A stretch of DNA of 64,000 nucleotides from Azospirillum sp. B21 (GCF_008364825.1 NZ_VTTO01000006.1:186001-250000); one strand, 5' to 3'; shown: positions 1 to 9,318, numbered from the stretch's first letter. The notes: generated from the sequence alone by a model not told the origin. Translations and numbers: made by a program.

Positions 1-1
1 C

Positions 2-205
2 ATCGTCGTCGCCATGCTGGCGCAGTTGCATCCGATCGGCGTGGTGGGGGCGGCGCTGTTCATCGCAGGCATCTTCGTCGGCGCCGACGCCATGAGCCGC
101 GCCATGCCGGTTCCCAACTACATCGCCGACGTCCTGGTCGCCGCCAGCCTCTTGTGCATGCTGGTCGCCGGGCTGCTGGCGCGCTACCGGCTGCGGCGGG
201 GGTAA
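2..205 (+). CDS. ABC transporter permease, C-terminal fragment
   Basis: The reading frame is open from the window edge and ends at TAA, so only the last 67 residues are seen. They form two hydrophobic stretches separated by a short loop (GIFVGADAMSRAM) and end in a basic tail (LLARYRLRRG), as in the last membrane segments of inner-membrane permeases of the BmpA/YufP type that import nucleosides or nucleobases. The next gene starts 7 bases later and is a second permease, followed by cytosine deaminase, so the transporter probably brings in a pyrimidine. The substrate is inferred from context only. Confidence 0.75.
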   Translation: MVVAMLAQLHPIGVVGAALFIAGIFVGADAMSRAMPVPNYIADVLVAASLLCMLVAGLLARYRLRRG

Positions 206-211
206 GGGGTC

Positions 212-1135
212 ATGGATTTCCTGTCGATCATCCTCGACATCCTGCTGTCGGCCGCCTTCTGGACCGCGGTTTTGCGCATCGCCACCCCCTATGTGCTGGG
301 CACGCTGGGCGAGCTGCTGTGCGAGCGGGCCGGCGTGCTGAATCTCGGCATTGAGGGCATCATGACGCTGGGCGCCATGGCCGGCTGGATGGCGGTCTAC
401 CAGGGGGCCGATCTGTGGACCGGCGTGCTGGTGGCAGCCGCCTGCGGCGCGCTGCTCGGCCTGCTTCATGCGGCGCTGACCGTGCCGCTCGGCCTGTCCC
501 AGCATGTGACCGGCATCGGCGTCACCCTGCTGGGCACCAGTCTTTCCTATTTCGTCTACCGCCTCGTCCTGCCGCAGGCCAGCACCCCGCCGACCATCGA
601 GCCGTTCCAGCCGCTGGCCCTGCCCGGTGCCCTGGCCCAGACGCCGCTGACCTACCTCGCCTTCCTGCTGGTGGCGGTGGTCGCCTATGTGCTGTACCGC
701 ACGCCGGTCGGGCTGGCAGTGCGGATGGTCGGCGAGAATCCGGCCGCGGCGGAGGCGCAGGGGCTGAACGTCACCGCCATCCGCGTCGGCGCGGTGATGG
801 CGGGCAGCGCGCTGATGGCGCTGGCCGGCGCCTTCCTGACGCTGTCGGCCTTCAACGCCTTCTTCTTCAACATGGTGAATGGGCGCGGCTGGATCTGCAT
901 CGCGCTGGTGGTCTTCGCCTCCTGGCGGCCGGGCAAGGCGATGCTGGGAGCCCTGCTGTTCGCCGTCTTCGATGCGCTGCAACTGCGGCTGCAGCAGGCG
1001 AGCGGCGGCGTCCTGCCCTACCAGCTGTTCCTGATGATGCCCTATCTGTTGAGCATCCTGGCGTTGGTTCTGGTGGCCCGCCGGGCCTCCTACCCGCGCG
1101 CCCTGATGATTCCGTACCGCAAAGGAGAACGCTGA
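212..1135 (+). CDS. ABC transporter permease (YufQ/RbsC-like), probable nucleobase uptake
   Basis: A 307-residue, very hydrophobic protein with about eight to ten membrane segments. Near residues 30-50 it has the conserved permease stretch TLGELLCERAGVLNLGIEG typical of the second permease of purine/pyrimidine ABC importers (YufQ family). The ATG is preceded by a G-rich stretch. The TGA stop overlaps the codA ATG (TGATG), which implies translational coupling and a shared operon. The binding protein, ATPase and the rest of the first permease lie outside the window. Cytosine or a related base is the likely substrate, judged from codA. Confidence 0.85.
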   Translation: MDFLSIILDILLSAAFWTAVLRIATPYVLGTLGELLCERAGVLNLGIEGIMTLGAMAGWMAVYQGADLWTGVLVAAACGALLGLLHAALTVPLGLSQHVTGIGVTLLGTSLSYFVYRLVLPQASTPPTIEPFQPLALPGALAQTPLTYLAFLLVAVVAYVLYRTPVGLAVRMVGENPAAAEAQGLNVTAIRVGAVMAGSALMALAGAFLTLSAFNAFFFNMVNGRGWICIALVVFASWRPGKAMLGALLFAVFDALQLRLQQASGGVLPYQLFLMMPYLLSILALVLVARRASYPRALMIPYRKGER

Positions 1136-2415
1136 TGTTCGATCTGATCCTGCGCCGCGCCACCCTGCCGGATGGCCGAAGCGGCATCGACATCGGCATC
1201 CGGGGTGGCCGCATCGCCGCGGTCGAGGCCAATCTGGCCGGAGAATCGGCCGCGGAGCTCGACGTCACCGGCCGGCTGGTCAGCCCGCCCTTCGTCGATC
1301 CCCATTTCCACATGGACAGCACGCTGAGCTACGGCATGCCGCGCGTGAACCAGAGCGGCACCCTGCTCGAGGGCATCGCCCTGTGGGGCGAGCTGAAGCC
1401 GCAGCTGGTGCAGGACGCCATCGTCGAGCGGGCGCTCGCCTACTGCGACTGGGCGGTCGGGCGCGGCCTGCTGGCGGTGCGCAGCCATGTCGATGTCTGC
1501 GACCCGCGCCTGCTGGCGGTGGAAGCCCTGCTGGACGTGAAGAAGCGCGTCGCGCCGTACCTCGACCTGCAGCTCGTCGCCTTCCCGCAGGATGGCGTCC
1601 TCCGTTCGCCGGGCTGCGAGGAGCTGCTGCGGCGCGCGCTGGGCATGGGCGTCGAGGTGGTCGGCGGCATTCCGCATTTCGAGCGCACCATGGCCGACGG
1701 CGCCGCCTCGGTCCGCCTGCTCTGCGAGATCGCGGCGGAGCGCGGCCTGCTGGTCGACATGCATTGCGACGAGACCGACGATCCAATGTCCCGCCATGTC
1801 GAGACCCTGGCCTACGAGACGCAGCGGCTCGGTCTGCATGGCCGGGTGACGGGATCGCACCTGACCTCCATGCACTCCATGGACAACTACTACGTCTCCA
1901 AGCTGATCCCGCTGATGGCGGAGGCCCGGCTGGGGGTGATCGCCAATCCGCTGATCAACATCACCATCCAGGGCCGCCACGACACCTATCCGAAGCGCCG
2001 CGGCATGACCCGCGTTCCGGAGCTGATGGCCGCCGGCCTGACGGTCGCCTTCGGCCACGACTGCGTGATGGATCCCTGGTATCCGCTGGGCTCCGGCGAC
2101 ATGCTGGAGGTGGCGCATATGGGCCTGCATGTCGGCCAGATGACCGGCCAGGACGGCATCAAGGCCGCCTTCGACGCGGTGACGGTCAACCCGGCCCGCC
2201 TGCTGCATCTGGACGGCTACGGGCTGGAGCCCGGCTGCAACGCCGATCTGGTGGTTCTGCAAGCCGGCGGCCCGGTCGAGGCGATCCGCACCCGCGCCGC
2301 CCGCCTGTTCGTCCTGCGCCGCGGCCGGATCGTCAGCCGCTGCGAGCCGGTGCAGGCCAGGCTGGATCTGCCGGGCCGGCCGGAGACGGTCGATTTCCTG
2401 CTGAACCGGGGGTGA
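1135..2415 (+). CDS. codA: Cytosine deaminase
   Basis: A 426-residue amidohydrolase that converts cytosine to uracil and ammonia in the cytoplasm. Metal and catalytic motifs of the CodA family are present: HFHMD (His57, His59), HCDETDD near residue 210 with the catalytic Glu, a downstream SHLTSMHS histidine, and FGHDCVMDPWYPLG near residue 310 with the metal-binding Asp. NQSGTLLEGI and DTYPKRRGMTRV also follow the E. coli enzyme closely, and the length matches it (about 427). The start overlaps the stop of the permease gene and has AAAGGAGAA upstream. The context supports pyrimidine salvage: imported cytosine is deaminated directly. Other amidohydrolases are less likely because the whole chain aligns with CodA. 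Confidence 0.95.
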   Translation: MFDLILRRATLPDGRSGIDIGIRGGRIAAVEANLAGESAAELDVTGRLVSPPFVDPHFHMDSTLSYGMPRVNQSGTLLEGIALWGELKPQLVQDAIVERALAYCDWAVGRGLLAVRSHVDVCDPRLLAVEALLDVKKRVAPYLDLQLVAFPQDGVLRSPGCEELLRRALGMGVEVVGGIPHFERTMADGAASVRLLCEIAAERGLLVDMHCDETDDPMSRHVETLAYETQRLGLHGRVTGSHLTSMHSMDNYYVSKLIPLMAEARLGVIANPLINITIQGRHDTYPKRRGMTRVPELMAAGLTVAFGHDCVMDPWYPLGSGDMLEVAHMGLHVGQMTGQDGIKAAFDAVTVNPARLLHLDGYGLEPGCNADLVVLQAGGPVEAIRTRAARLFVLRRGRIVSRCEPVQARLDLPGRPETVDFLLNRG

Positions 2416-2431
2416 GAGCGAGACAGGGCAT

Positions 2432-2464
2432 AAATCCCCTCTCACCCCGGGGAGAGGGGGATTT
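2432..2464. terminator. Palindromic repeat between convergent codA and hisC
   Basis: A near-perfect inverted repeat (AAATCCCCTCTC / GAGAGGGGGATTT) ends in T-rich sequence on both strands and lies between two convergent genes. It can serve as a bidirectional terminator. It is also a single copy of the GC-rich extragenic repeat seen elsewhere in the chromosomal part. Confidence 0.6.
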
Positions 2465-2482
2465 TCCCAGACCTTAAGCCCC

Positions 2483-3574
2483 TTACCCCTTCAAAAAGTC
2501 CCGCAGCGCGTCGGCCACCGCGCGCATTTCCTGCTCGGTGCCGATGGTGACGCGCAGGCAGCTCGGCAGGCCGTAGGACGGCATCTGGCGGACCAGGATG
2601 CCGCGGGTCTTCAGGAACTGGCGGGCGGCCTCGGCGTCGTCCTTGCCGGCGGGCTGGCCCTTGAAATCGACCAGCACGAAGTTGGTGACGCTGGGATGCA
2701 CCGTCAGGCCCAGCTCCCGCACGGTGGCGGAGAACCACTCGCGCCATTGTTCGTTGTGGCGGCGGGAGCGGTCGAGGAACTCGGCATCTTCCACCGCGGC
2801 GATGCCGGCGACATGGGCGGCGTTCGACACGTTGAAGGGACCGCGCACGCGGTTGAGCACGTCGACGATGGCCGCGGGACCGTAGCACCAGCCGATGCGC
2901 AGCGAACCCAGGGCGAAGATCTTCGAGAAGGTGCGGGTCATCACCACGTTCGGGAACTTCTCCACCAGCTCCTCGCCGGCGGTGTAGTCGTCCTTGTTCA
3001 TGTATTCGGCATAGGCCGCGTCGATGACCAGGATGACGTCGGGCGGCAGGCCGGCATGCAGCCGCGCCACCTCCGACGCCGGCAGATAGGTGCCGGTCGG
3101 GTTGTTCGGGTTGGCGAGGAAGACCAGACGGGTGCGCGGGGTAACGCGGGCCAGCAGGTTGTCGACACTGGCGGTCAGCCCGTCCTCCGGCGCGGTCACC
3201 GGGGTGGCACCGACCGACTTGGCGCCGATCGGGTACATCAGGAAGCCGTATTGCGAATACAGCACCTCGTCGCCCGGCCCGGCATAGGAGCGGATCAGCA
3301 GGCTGATGATCTCGTCCGACCCGGCGCCGCAGACGATGCGGTCGGCATCCAGGTTGAAGCGCTTGGCGATGGCGCCACGCAGCGCCGCCGAGGCACCGTC
3401 CGGATAGCGGTGCAGGGTCCCAGCCGCCGCCGAATAGGCTTCCATCGCCTTCGGGCTCGGCCCCAGCGCGCCTTCGTTGGAGGCGAGGCGGATATGACCC
3501 TGATGCTCGCCGCCGACATAGGCGGCGATGTCGAGAATCCCCGGACGCGGCTGCGGGCCGTTCGGCTGGGTCAT
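2483..3574 (-). CDS. hisC: Histidinol-phosphate aminotransferase
   Basis: A 363-residue PLP enzyme of fold type I that transfers an amino group from glutamate to imidazole acetol phosphate, or to aromatic keto acids in dual-function members. Visible motifs: RLASNEGALGPSPKA and YPDGAS near the N-terminus, FLANPNNPTGTY, the Asp-Tyr pair of VIDAAYAEY, and TFSKIFALGSLRIGW containing the PLP lysine (about residue 230). The ATG at 3574 is preceded by GGAAGG, so I prefer it to the longer open frame upstream. Its neighbour is a chorismate mutase, which suggests a role in tyrosine and phenylalanine synthesis in addition to or instead of histidine. Confidence 0.9.
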   Translation of the reverse strand: MTQPNGPQPRPGILDIAAYVGGEHQGHIRLASNEGALGPSPKAMEAYSAAAGTLHRYPDGASAALRGAIAKRFNLDADRIVCGAGSDEIISLLIRSYAGPGDEVLYSQYGFLMYPIGAKSVGATPVTAPEDGLTASVDNLLARVTPRTRLVFLANPNNPTGTYLPASEVARLHAGLPPDVILVIDAAYAEYMNKDDYTAGEELVEKFPNVVMTRTFSKIFALGSLRIGWCYGPAAIVDVLNRVRGPFNVSNAAHVAGIAAVEDAEFLDRSRRHNEQWREWFSATVRELGLTVHPSVTNFVLVDFKGQPAGKDDAEAARQFLKTRGILVRQMPSYGLPSCLRVTIGTEQEMRAVADALRDFLKG

Positions 3575-3722
3575 GGTCTGCTTACCTTCCGACAGATTGG
3601 ATGGGCGTTGTTGGAACGTTTGGAACGGTTTGGAACAGTCCCGGCGCCGGTGTTCAGTTTCAGGACACGGCGATGCAGGATATGACAGGAGCCAGCCTGC
3701 CGGCTCGCCCCATTCGCGCGCA

Positions 3723-4619
3723 TCAGCCCAGAGCGAGCGGCACGGCATAGCCGCCGACGACGTTGACCCGCACCGGGATGTCGCCCGACCGTTCCAGCAG
3801 CATGGCGAGCCGGGGGTCGGCCTGACCGACGAAGTCCGACACCTCGACCAGATGGACCGATGGTCCGCCGCCGCTCATCCCGATGGCGTGGCCGGCCGGA
3901 TGCCAGGTGCAGAAACTGACCGGCGGCAGGCCGCAGGCCTCCAGCATGTCCTTCAGCCGGCCGCGGCTGAGGTCGCCGCCGATCTCGATGCTCAGCAGCG
4001 TGCGGTCGTCGCCGGTCGGCTCGTGGGGCACGGCGGCGATGGCGAGCGCGTCGCGGTTCTCGCCGCGGGCATTGCCGCGCCCGCCGAAGGGCAGCCGCGC
4101 TACCACCTGGGGCCGGCCGGCATCGGCCGACACCAGGAAACGCCACCAGGGATCCGAATCGTCGTCGGCCGGATAGGGCACCACGGCGACGGTGGCCGTC
4201 CCCTCCGACACGGCGCGGAGCGCGGCGGCCGGGGTGTTGACGGCGGTCATCGGCACGAATCCGCCGAAATGGTCGCGGGCGACGTCCCAGAAGCCGCGGC
4301 GATCCTCCGGCGCGTAGACGGCGACGGCGAAGGGCCCCTGCATGCGGGTGAAGGCGGTGATCATCTCCCGCCAGATGCGGACGACGACCTGGGCCGGGAA
4401 GGTTCCGGCATGGCGGGCGATCAGGCGCCGCAGGATCGTCGCCTCCCGCGCCGGGCGCAGAATGATCGGCTGCGTGCCGTTTTCCGCCGCGCCATTGCCC
4501 TTCGCGGCCCCGATGCGTTCCACCACGGCGGCACGGCGCATCAGCAGGTCATGGATCGCGTCGTCGATCTGGTCGATCTCGCGGCGCAAATCGTCGAGCG
4601 GGGTCCGGGCGGGGGCCAT
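3723..4619 (-). CDS. Chorismate mutase (AroQ domain plus degenerate P-protein-like region)
   Basis: A 298-residue protein. Residues 5-95 look like a type II (AroQ) chorismate mutase: LDDLRREIDQIDDAIHDLL with the conserved Arg, then RMQGP. The rest resembles the periplasmic-binding-like and ACT regions of a P-protein (LLSIEIGGDLSRGRL near residue 215), but I do not find the catalytic TRF motif of prephenate dehydratase, so that activity is doubtful. It lies just upstream of hisC on the same strand and diverges from metX. Chorismate to prephenate is the likely reaction. The role of the C-terminal part is unknown. Confidence 0.8.
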   Translation of the reverse strand: MAPARTPLDDLRREIDQIDDAIHDLLMRRAAVVERIGAAKGNGAAENGTQPIILRPAREATILRRLIARHAGTFPAQVVVRIWREMITAFTRMQGPFAVAVYAPEDRRGFWDVARDHFGGFVPMTAVNTPAAALRAVSEGTATVAVVPYPADDDSDPWWRFLVSADAGRPQVVARLPFGGRGNARGENRDALAIAAVPHEPTGDDRTLLSIEIGGDLSRGRLKDMLEACGLPPVSFCTWHPAGHAIGMSGGGPSVHLVEVSDFVGQADPRLAMLLERSGDIPVRVNVVGGYAVPLALG

Positions 4620-4689
4620 GGGTCACAAAACCATCGAAAGCAAAGCCGGTTAGTAGTAGTCCGCATGCGCTGCGAAATCAAAGAAAACA

Positions 4690-4719
4690 TTGACACTCTT
4701 GAGCCCGGCTTCGTAGCTA
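4690..4719 (+). promoter_or_regulatory. Candidate sigma70-type promoter of metX
   Basis: TTGACA at 4690-4695 and TAGCTA at 4714-4719 are separated by 18 bases. The hexamers lie about 110 bases upstream of the metX start, leaving a leader of roughly 100 nucleotides. Confidence 0.55.
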
Positions 4720-4725
4720 TACCCT

Positions 4726-4828
4726 CCCGTTCCGCCACAGCTCACCGAGGGTTTCCGCCAAGGCGCCGCAAGGCTTGCAAGAGGCCGGATTTCCGAAGGC
4801 AAGACCCGCTCTTAAGGCACGAAACGAC
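4726..4828 (+). other. metX 5' leader, possibly structured
   Basis: About 100 nucleotides between the promoter and metX contain several short complementary GC-rich segments (for example GGGT near 4749 with ACCC near 4805, and GGCGCC/GGC blocks). Alphaproteobacterial met genes often carry SAM-responsive leaders, but I cannot align this one to the SAM-II core, so only the possibility of a structured leader is recorded. Confidence 0.25.
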
Positions 4829-6046
4829 ATGTCCGCGCCCCCCACCGCGCAGCAGCCGCCCATGGTCACCCCCGCGGTCGCCGACAGCCCGCTCATGCCG
4901 GGCAAGCGCGTGCGTCTGGCGGTGGACCGTCCGATGCGGCTGGACAGCGGGGTGGAGATCGGCGGCTTCCAGATCGCCTACCAGACCTACGGCACGCTGA
5001 ACGCCGACAAATCCAACGCGATCTTCATCTGCCACGCCCTGACCGGCGACCATTTCGTGGTGGAGAAGCATCCCGTCACCGGCAAGCCCGGCTGGTGGGA
5101 GATGCTGGTCGGCCCCGGCAAGCCGGTGGACACCGACCGCTATTTCGTCATCTGCTCCAACGTTCTGGGCGGCTGCCTGGGCAGCACCGGGCCGAAGGAC
5201 ATCGATCCCGCCACCGGCCAGCCCTATGGCCTGTCCTTCCCCGTGGTCACCATTGGCGACATGGTGCGGGCGCAGAAGCTGCTGGTCGAGCATCTGGGCA
5301 TCGAGAAGCTGTTCTGCGTCATCGGCGGCTCGATGGGCGGCATGCAGGTGCTGCAATGGGCGGTGGCCTATCCCGACTCGGTGTTCGCCGCGGTTCCCAT
5401 CGCCACCGCCGCCCGCCATTCGGCGCAGAACATCGCCTTCCACGAGGTCGGGCGCCAGGCGATCATGGCCGATCCGAACTGGCGCGGTGGCAACTACCTG
5501 CTGGAGGGCACCAAGCCGGAGGCCGGTCTGGCCGTCGCCCGCATGGCGGCGCACATCACCTACCTGTCGGAAGCGGCGCTGCATCGCAAGTTCGGCCGCA
5601 ACCTGCAGGACCGCAAGGCGGTCACCTACGGCTTCGACGCCGATTTCCAGGTGGAAAGCTACCTGCGCTACCAGGGTGCGGCCTTCGTCGAGCGGTTCGA
5701 CGCCAACTCCTACCTCTACATCACGCGGGCGATGGACTACTTCGACCTCGCCGCCGATGCCGGGGGTACGCTGGCCAACGCCTTCCGGCCGGGCGGCAGG
5801 ACGACGCCGGTGCGTTTCTGCCTTGCCAGCTTCTCCAGCGACTGGCTGTTCCCGACCGCGGAATCGCGGGCCATCGTGCATGCGCTGAACGCCGTCGCCG
5901 CGAATGTCAGCTTCGTGGAGATCGAGACCGACAAGGGCCACGACGCCTTCCTGCTGGACGAGCCGGAGTTCCATCAGGTCATCCACGGCTTCCTGGAGGG
6001 CTGCGCCGAGCATCGCGGCCTGTCCGCCCGCCGCCGCGCGCGCTGA
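4829..6046 (+). CDS. metX: Homoserine O-acetyltransferase
   Basis: A 405-residue alpha/beta hydrolase that acetylates homoserine with acetyl-CoA, the first committed step of methionine synthesis. It contains the nucleophile elbow GGSMGGMQ (about residue 168), the oxyanion stretch [23 protein letters not shown], and a C-terminal DKGHDAFL with the catalytic His. The ATG at 4829 has AAGG upstream and gives the usual family length; an earlier ATG at 4775 in the same frame has no ribosome binding site. metW follows 20 bases downstream, the standard proteobacterial pair. Confidence 0.95.
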   Translation: MSAPPTAQQPPMVTPAVADSPLMPGKRVRLAVDRPMRLDSGVEIGGFQIAYQTYGTLNADKSNAIFICHALTGDHFVVEKHPVTGKPGWWEMLVGPGKPVDTDRYFVICSNVLGGCLGSTGPKDIDPATGQPYGLSFPVVTIGDMVRAQKLLVEHLGIEKLFCVIGGSMGGMQVLQWAVAYPDSVFAAVPIATAARHSAQNIAFHEVGRQAIMADPNWRGGNYLLEGTKPEAGLAVARMAAHITYLSEAALHRKFGRNLQDRKAVTYGFDADFQVESYLRYQGAAFVERFDANSYLYITRAMDYFDLAADAGGTLANAFRPGGRTTPVRFCLASFSSDWLFPTAESRAIVHALNAVAANVSFVEIETDKGHDAFLLDEPEFHQVIHGFLEGCAEHRGLSARRRAR

Positions 6047-6066
6047 TTGGGGCAGAACGACCGACC

Positions 6067-6678
6067 ATGGTGGATATTCGCGACGACCTGAAGCTGATCG
6101 CCGAGATGGTGGAGCCGAACAGCCGCGTGCTGGACGTCGGCTGTGGCGACGGTGCCCTGCTGGACTATCTGTCCCACGCCAAGAACGTCGACGGGCGCGG
6201 CATCGAACTCAGCATGGACGGCGTGCGGCAATGCGTGGCGCATGGCCTGTCGGTGATCCAGGGCGATGCCGAGACCGACCTGAAGGACTATCCCGCCGAC
6301 GCCTTCGACTATGTCATCCTGGGCCAGACACTGCAGGCGATGCGGCAGCCGCGCGACGTATTGCAGATGATGTGCCGCATCGGCCGCCGCGCCATCGTGT
6401 CGGTGCCCAATTTCGGCTATTGGCGGGTGCGGCTGCAGCTGTTGCTGACCGGTCGCATGCCGGTGACGGAAAAGCTGGGCTACCAGTGGTGGGAAACGCC
6501 CAACATCCATTTCTGCACGCTGCGCGACTTCGTCGTGCTGACCGAGGAGATGGGTATCACCATCGAGCAGACCCGCATCCTCGACCATGCCGGCCGGGTC
6601 ACCAGCCACGCCCATTCCGGCTTCGCCAACCTGTTGGGCGAGCAGGGCGTCTTCCTGCTGAAACGCAACGGCGGGTGA
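6067..6678 (+). CDS. metW: Methionine biosynthesis protein MetW
   Basis: A 203-residue class I SAM-methyltransferase-like protein that always accompanies metX in this group and is thought to support homoserine acetylation. It shows the SAM loop VLDVGCGDGALL (residues 22-33), the family signatures GRGIELSMDGVRQC and VSVPNFGYWRVRLQLL, and YQWWETPNIHFCT. The length matches the family. It lies 20 bases behind metX on the same strand, so the two are probably co-transcribed. Confidence 0.95.
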   Translation: MVDIRDDLKLIAEMVEPNSRVLDVGCGDGALLDYLSHAKNVDGRGIELSMDGVRQCVAHGLSVIQGDAETDLKDYPADAFDYVILGQTLQAMRQPRDVLQMMCRIGRRAIVSVPNFGYWRVRLQLLLTGRMPVTEKLGYQWWETPNIHFCTLRDFVVLTEEMGITIEQTRILDHAGRVTSHAHSGFANLLGEQGVFLLKRNGG

Positions 6679-6755
6679 GTTTTCCGTCATGCGGGCAGGA
6701 ACCTTCCGCCTGCGATGCTGTTCATGATGCGTTCCTTTTTGAAGAGGTACGGACC

Positions 6756-7007
6756 ATGACCGCCAAGCACACCGCCGACCGGCACGACCAGTCCCACGAG
6801 AATCCGAAGACCGGTGCCGACACGTCCAACCGGGACAAGAACCCCGACGACTGGACCACCGGCGACGAGCCGATGACCGGCGCCCAGGCCTCCTACCTGA
6901 AGACGCTGAGCGAGGAGGCCGGAGAGTCCTTCGACGACGGCCTGACCAAGGCGGAGGCCTCCAAACGGATCGATGCGCTGCAGGACAAGACCGGACGGGG
7001 GAAGTAA
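6756..7007 (+). CDS. DUF3072-type small hydrophilic protein
   Basis: An 83-residue, strongly charged protein. The C-terminal half (MTGAQASYLKTLSEEAGE...LTKAEASKRIDAL) matches the DUF3072 pattern, found in small proteins often associated with stress in alphaproteobacteria. The ATG is preceded by GAAGAGG. There is no signal peptide or membrane segment. The function is unknown. Confidence 0.75.
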   Translation: MTAKHTADRHDQSHENPKTGADTSNRDKNPDDWTTGDEPMTGAQASYLKTLSEEAGESFDDGLTKAEASKRIDALQDKTGRGK

Positions 7008-7020
7008 CGGCGTTCGACGA

Positions 7021-7056
7021 CAGGTGCCCTCTCCCTCCTCGGGAGAGGGAGTCCTT
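7021..7056. repeat. Single GC-rich extragenic palindrome
   Basis: CCCTCTCCCTCCTCGGGAGAGGG forms an inverted repeat of the same family as the paired repeats elsewhere in the chromosome. It lies between two genes on the same strand. Confidence 0.5.
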
Positions 7057-7138
7057 ATACGACCACCCCGTCGGCAACCTGCGGGCCTATTGGGCTGTTA
7101 CCCAGGGCGATACCGAATCCGAACGGAAGGGTCGCCCC

Positions 7139-7708
7139 ATGCTTCGCCCTGTCTTGCTTCTACCCGCCGCATTGCTGCTGATGACCGGCACCACCCTGGC
7201 CCAGACCGCGCCGACACCCGGCGCCGCGGCCGAAACCATGGCACAGGGCACCGCCCCGCCGCTGATGACCGCGCCCCGGCCGGACGACCAGCCGACCACG
7301 GGGCCGGTCGCTTCCCCACCGGGCGTCAGCGGCGAGGCCCCCTCGCAGGAAATGCAGAACCAGGCCCCGCCTGCCGGTTCGCCGCCGGTGGCCGCCCTTC
7401 CCTCCGCTTCCCTCAACCCCGATCAGGCACGGTCGATGGTGGGGACGGAGCTGCGCACGCGCGACGGCCAGCCGGGCGGCCGGATCCTCGACTTCACCCT
7501 CAGCCAGCCGGGCGACCGGATCGACCGCATCGTCGTCGCGCCGAACGATGTGCTGGGGTTGGGCGACAAGCTGGTCGCGCTGCCGGCCGGCGCCCTGACC
7601 AACGGTCCTGACGGGCCGGTCCTGGACATGGAGCAGGCCGACATCGGCAAGGCACCGACCTTCGCCTATGGCAGCGAGCCGACAGTGACCCGCCCCGACA
7701 ACCAGTAA
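7139..7708 (+). CDS. Exported PRC-barrel domain protein
   Basis: A 189-residue protein with a clear signal peptide (MLRPVLLLPAALLLMTGTTLAQ, cleavage after about residue 21). A Pro/Ala-rich low-complexity linker covers residues 22-95, followed by a PRC-barrel-like domain (MVGTELRTRDGQPGGRILDF ... VVAPNDVLGLGDKLVALP). Such proteins are periplasmic and of unknown role. It is convergent with the MFS gene downstream. Confidence 0.75.
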   Translation: MLRPVLLLPAALLLMTGTTLAQTAPTPGAAAETMAQGTAPPLMTAPRPDDQPTTGPVASPPGVSGEAPSQEMQNQAPPAGSPPVAALPSASLNPDQARSMVGTELRTRDGQPGGRILDFTLSQPGDRIDRIVVAPNDVLGLGDKLVALPAGALTNGPDGPVLDMEQADIGKAPTFAYGSEPTVTRPDNQ

Positions 7709-7746
7709 AGCCGGACGGCCAATAACGCCCAACGGCCGGTAAAGGC

Positions 7747-9159
7747 TCAGGCGGCCGGGCGGCGGCGGAACAGGCCGGTCAGGCAGGCCACCGCGCACAG
7801 CGCGGCGCCCAGCCACAGCACCGTGACGCTGCCGTCCGCCTTGCCCACCGCGCTGAAGACCAGCCCGACCGTCGCGGCACCCAGCGTCTGGCCCAACAGC
7901 CGGCCGGTCGCCTGGATGCCGCTGGCACCGCCGCTGCGCTCCTTCGGCGCGCTGGTGACCAGCACCTTGTTGTTCGGGGTCTGGAACAGGCCGAAGCCGA
8001 AGCCGGCCAGCGCCATCCGCCACACCACGTCCAGCGTCGACGGATCGGGCGGCAGCAGCGCCATCAGCGCCAGCCCGGTGGCGAACAGCGCCAGCCCGGC
8101 CGCCGCAAGGCGCGTCGGCTCGTACCGGTCGGCCAGCCGGCCGGAAATTGGTGCCACCAGCGCCACCATCAGCGGCCAGGGTGTCATCAGCAGCCCGGAT
8201 TCGGCCAGCGACCGGTGCAGCACATCCTCGAAAAAGAAGGGCATCGCCACGAAGACGATGTTCTGCGAGGCGAAGGCGCAGACCGAGGTCACCACGGTCA
8301 GGGCGAAGACCGGCCGGCGCAGCAGGTCCACCGGCAGCAGCGGCGCGGATTGCGACAGCTCCCGCCGCACCAGCGTCACGCCCAGGATCAGCGCGCCCGC
8401 CAGCTCCGCCGCGACCTGCCAGCCGGGCTGACTGCCGTCCACCCCCTTGAAGCCGATGATCAGCAGGCCGAGCATGCCGGCGTTCAGCAGGGCGCTCACC
8501 CAGTCGAAGCGGTGACCGGCGGGTGTGGAGACCGGCATCGCCCGCGCCGCCACCGCCAGCGCCGCCAGCCCCAGCGGCACGTTGACGGCGAACAGCCAAG
8601 GCCACGAGGCGACCGACAGGATCAGCGCCGCCAAACTCGGCCCCGCCGCGGAGGACACGGCAACGATCATCGCGTTGTAGCCGACCCCGCGCCCGAGATG
8701 GGTGGATGGGTAGATGTGGCGCACCAGCGCCAGATTGACGCTCATGATGCCGGCGCCGCCGATGCCCTGCAGAACGCGCGCGGCGGTCAGCAGCGGCAGG
8801 CTGGGCGACAGCGCGCAGGCCAGCGAAGCCACGGTGAAGACGGCAAGCCCGCCCCAGTAGACCTTGCGGTAGCCGATGATGTCGCCCAGCGACGCCAGCG
8901 GGAACAGCGAGACGGTGACCGCCAGCTGATAGGCGTTGACCACCCAGATCGCACCGGCGGCGTCCACCCCGAACTCGCGCTGGATCGTCGGCAGGGCGAT
9001 GTTTGCGACCACCCCGTCCAGAACCGCCATGATCAGCGCGACGGTCATCGCCGCCATCGCCCAATAGCGTTGCGGCACCGGCAGCCCGTCGGCGACAGCC
9101 GGCGGCTTCGGGATTGCGGACGGGGCGGCGGAGACGGTCGGCATGGGGGGACTGGACAT
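7747..9159 (-). CDS. MFS drug efflux transporter, DHA2 family (14 TMS)
   Basis: A 470-residue integral membrane protein with about 14 hydrophobic segments. It carries the DHA2 (EmrB/QacA-like) motifs: MAVLDGVVANIALPTIQREFG with motif D1 in the first membrane segment, LGDIIGYRKVYWGGLAVFTVAS (motif A), LQGIGGAGIMSVNLALV, and the motif C stretch GYNAMIVAVSSAAGPSLAALI. It probably exports small toxic compounds by proton antiport. The start at 9159 (MSSPPMPT) gives the family length; an in-frame ATG at 9171 is the alternative. There is no regulator next to it. Confidence 0.85.
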   Translation of the reverse strand: MSSPPMPTVSAAPSAIPKPPAVADGLPVPQRYWAMAAMTVALIMAVLDGVVANIALPTIQREFGVDAAGAIWVVNAYQLAVTVSLFPLASLGDIIGYRKVYWGGLAVFTVASLACALSPSLPLLTAARVLQGIGGAGIMSVNLALVRHIYPSTHLGRGVGYNAMIVAVSSAAGPSLAALILSVASWPWLFAVNVPLGLAALAVAARAMPVSTPAGHRFDWVSALLNAGMLGLLIIGFKGVDGSQPGWQVAAELAGALILGVTLVRRELSQSAPLLPVDLLRRPVFALTVVTSVCAFASQNIVFVAMPFFFEDVLHRSLAESGLLMTPWPLMVALVAPISGRLADRYEPTRLAAAGLALFATGLALMALLPPDPSTLDVVWRMALAGFGFGLFQTPNNKVLVTSAPKERSGGASGIQATGRLLGQTLGAATVGLVFSAVGKADGSVTVLWLGAALCAVACLTGLFRRRPAA

Positions 9160-9318
9160 GCCGGTCAGCATAGAGGCCGACCGCTGTTGCGCGGTCGCAG
9201 CAATTTCGCATGAAAGCATTGCGGAAGCCGAGCGCGGGGGTGGGACTATGTCAGACCGGAACCCCTCTCCCGCGCTCCTGTTGGAATGGGACGCGAGCCA
9301 ACCCAAAGGAGCGCCACC

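Noticed and set aside
1090..2445. Long antisense ORF opposite codA and similar long antisense frames
   Set aside because: These are shadows of GC-rich coding sequence with His/Arg/Gln/Ala-rich composition and no family.
4726..4828. SAM-II riboswitch upstream of metX
   Set aside because: The conserved SAM-II core could not be found, so only a generic structured leader is listed.
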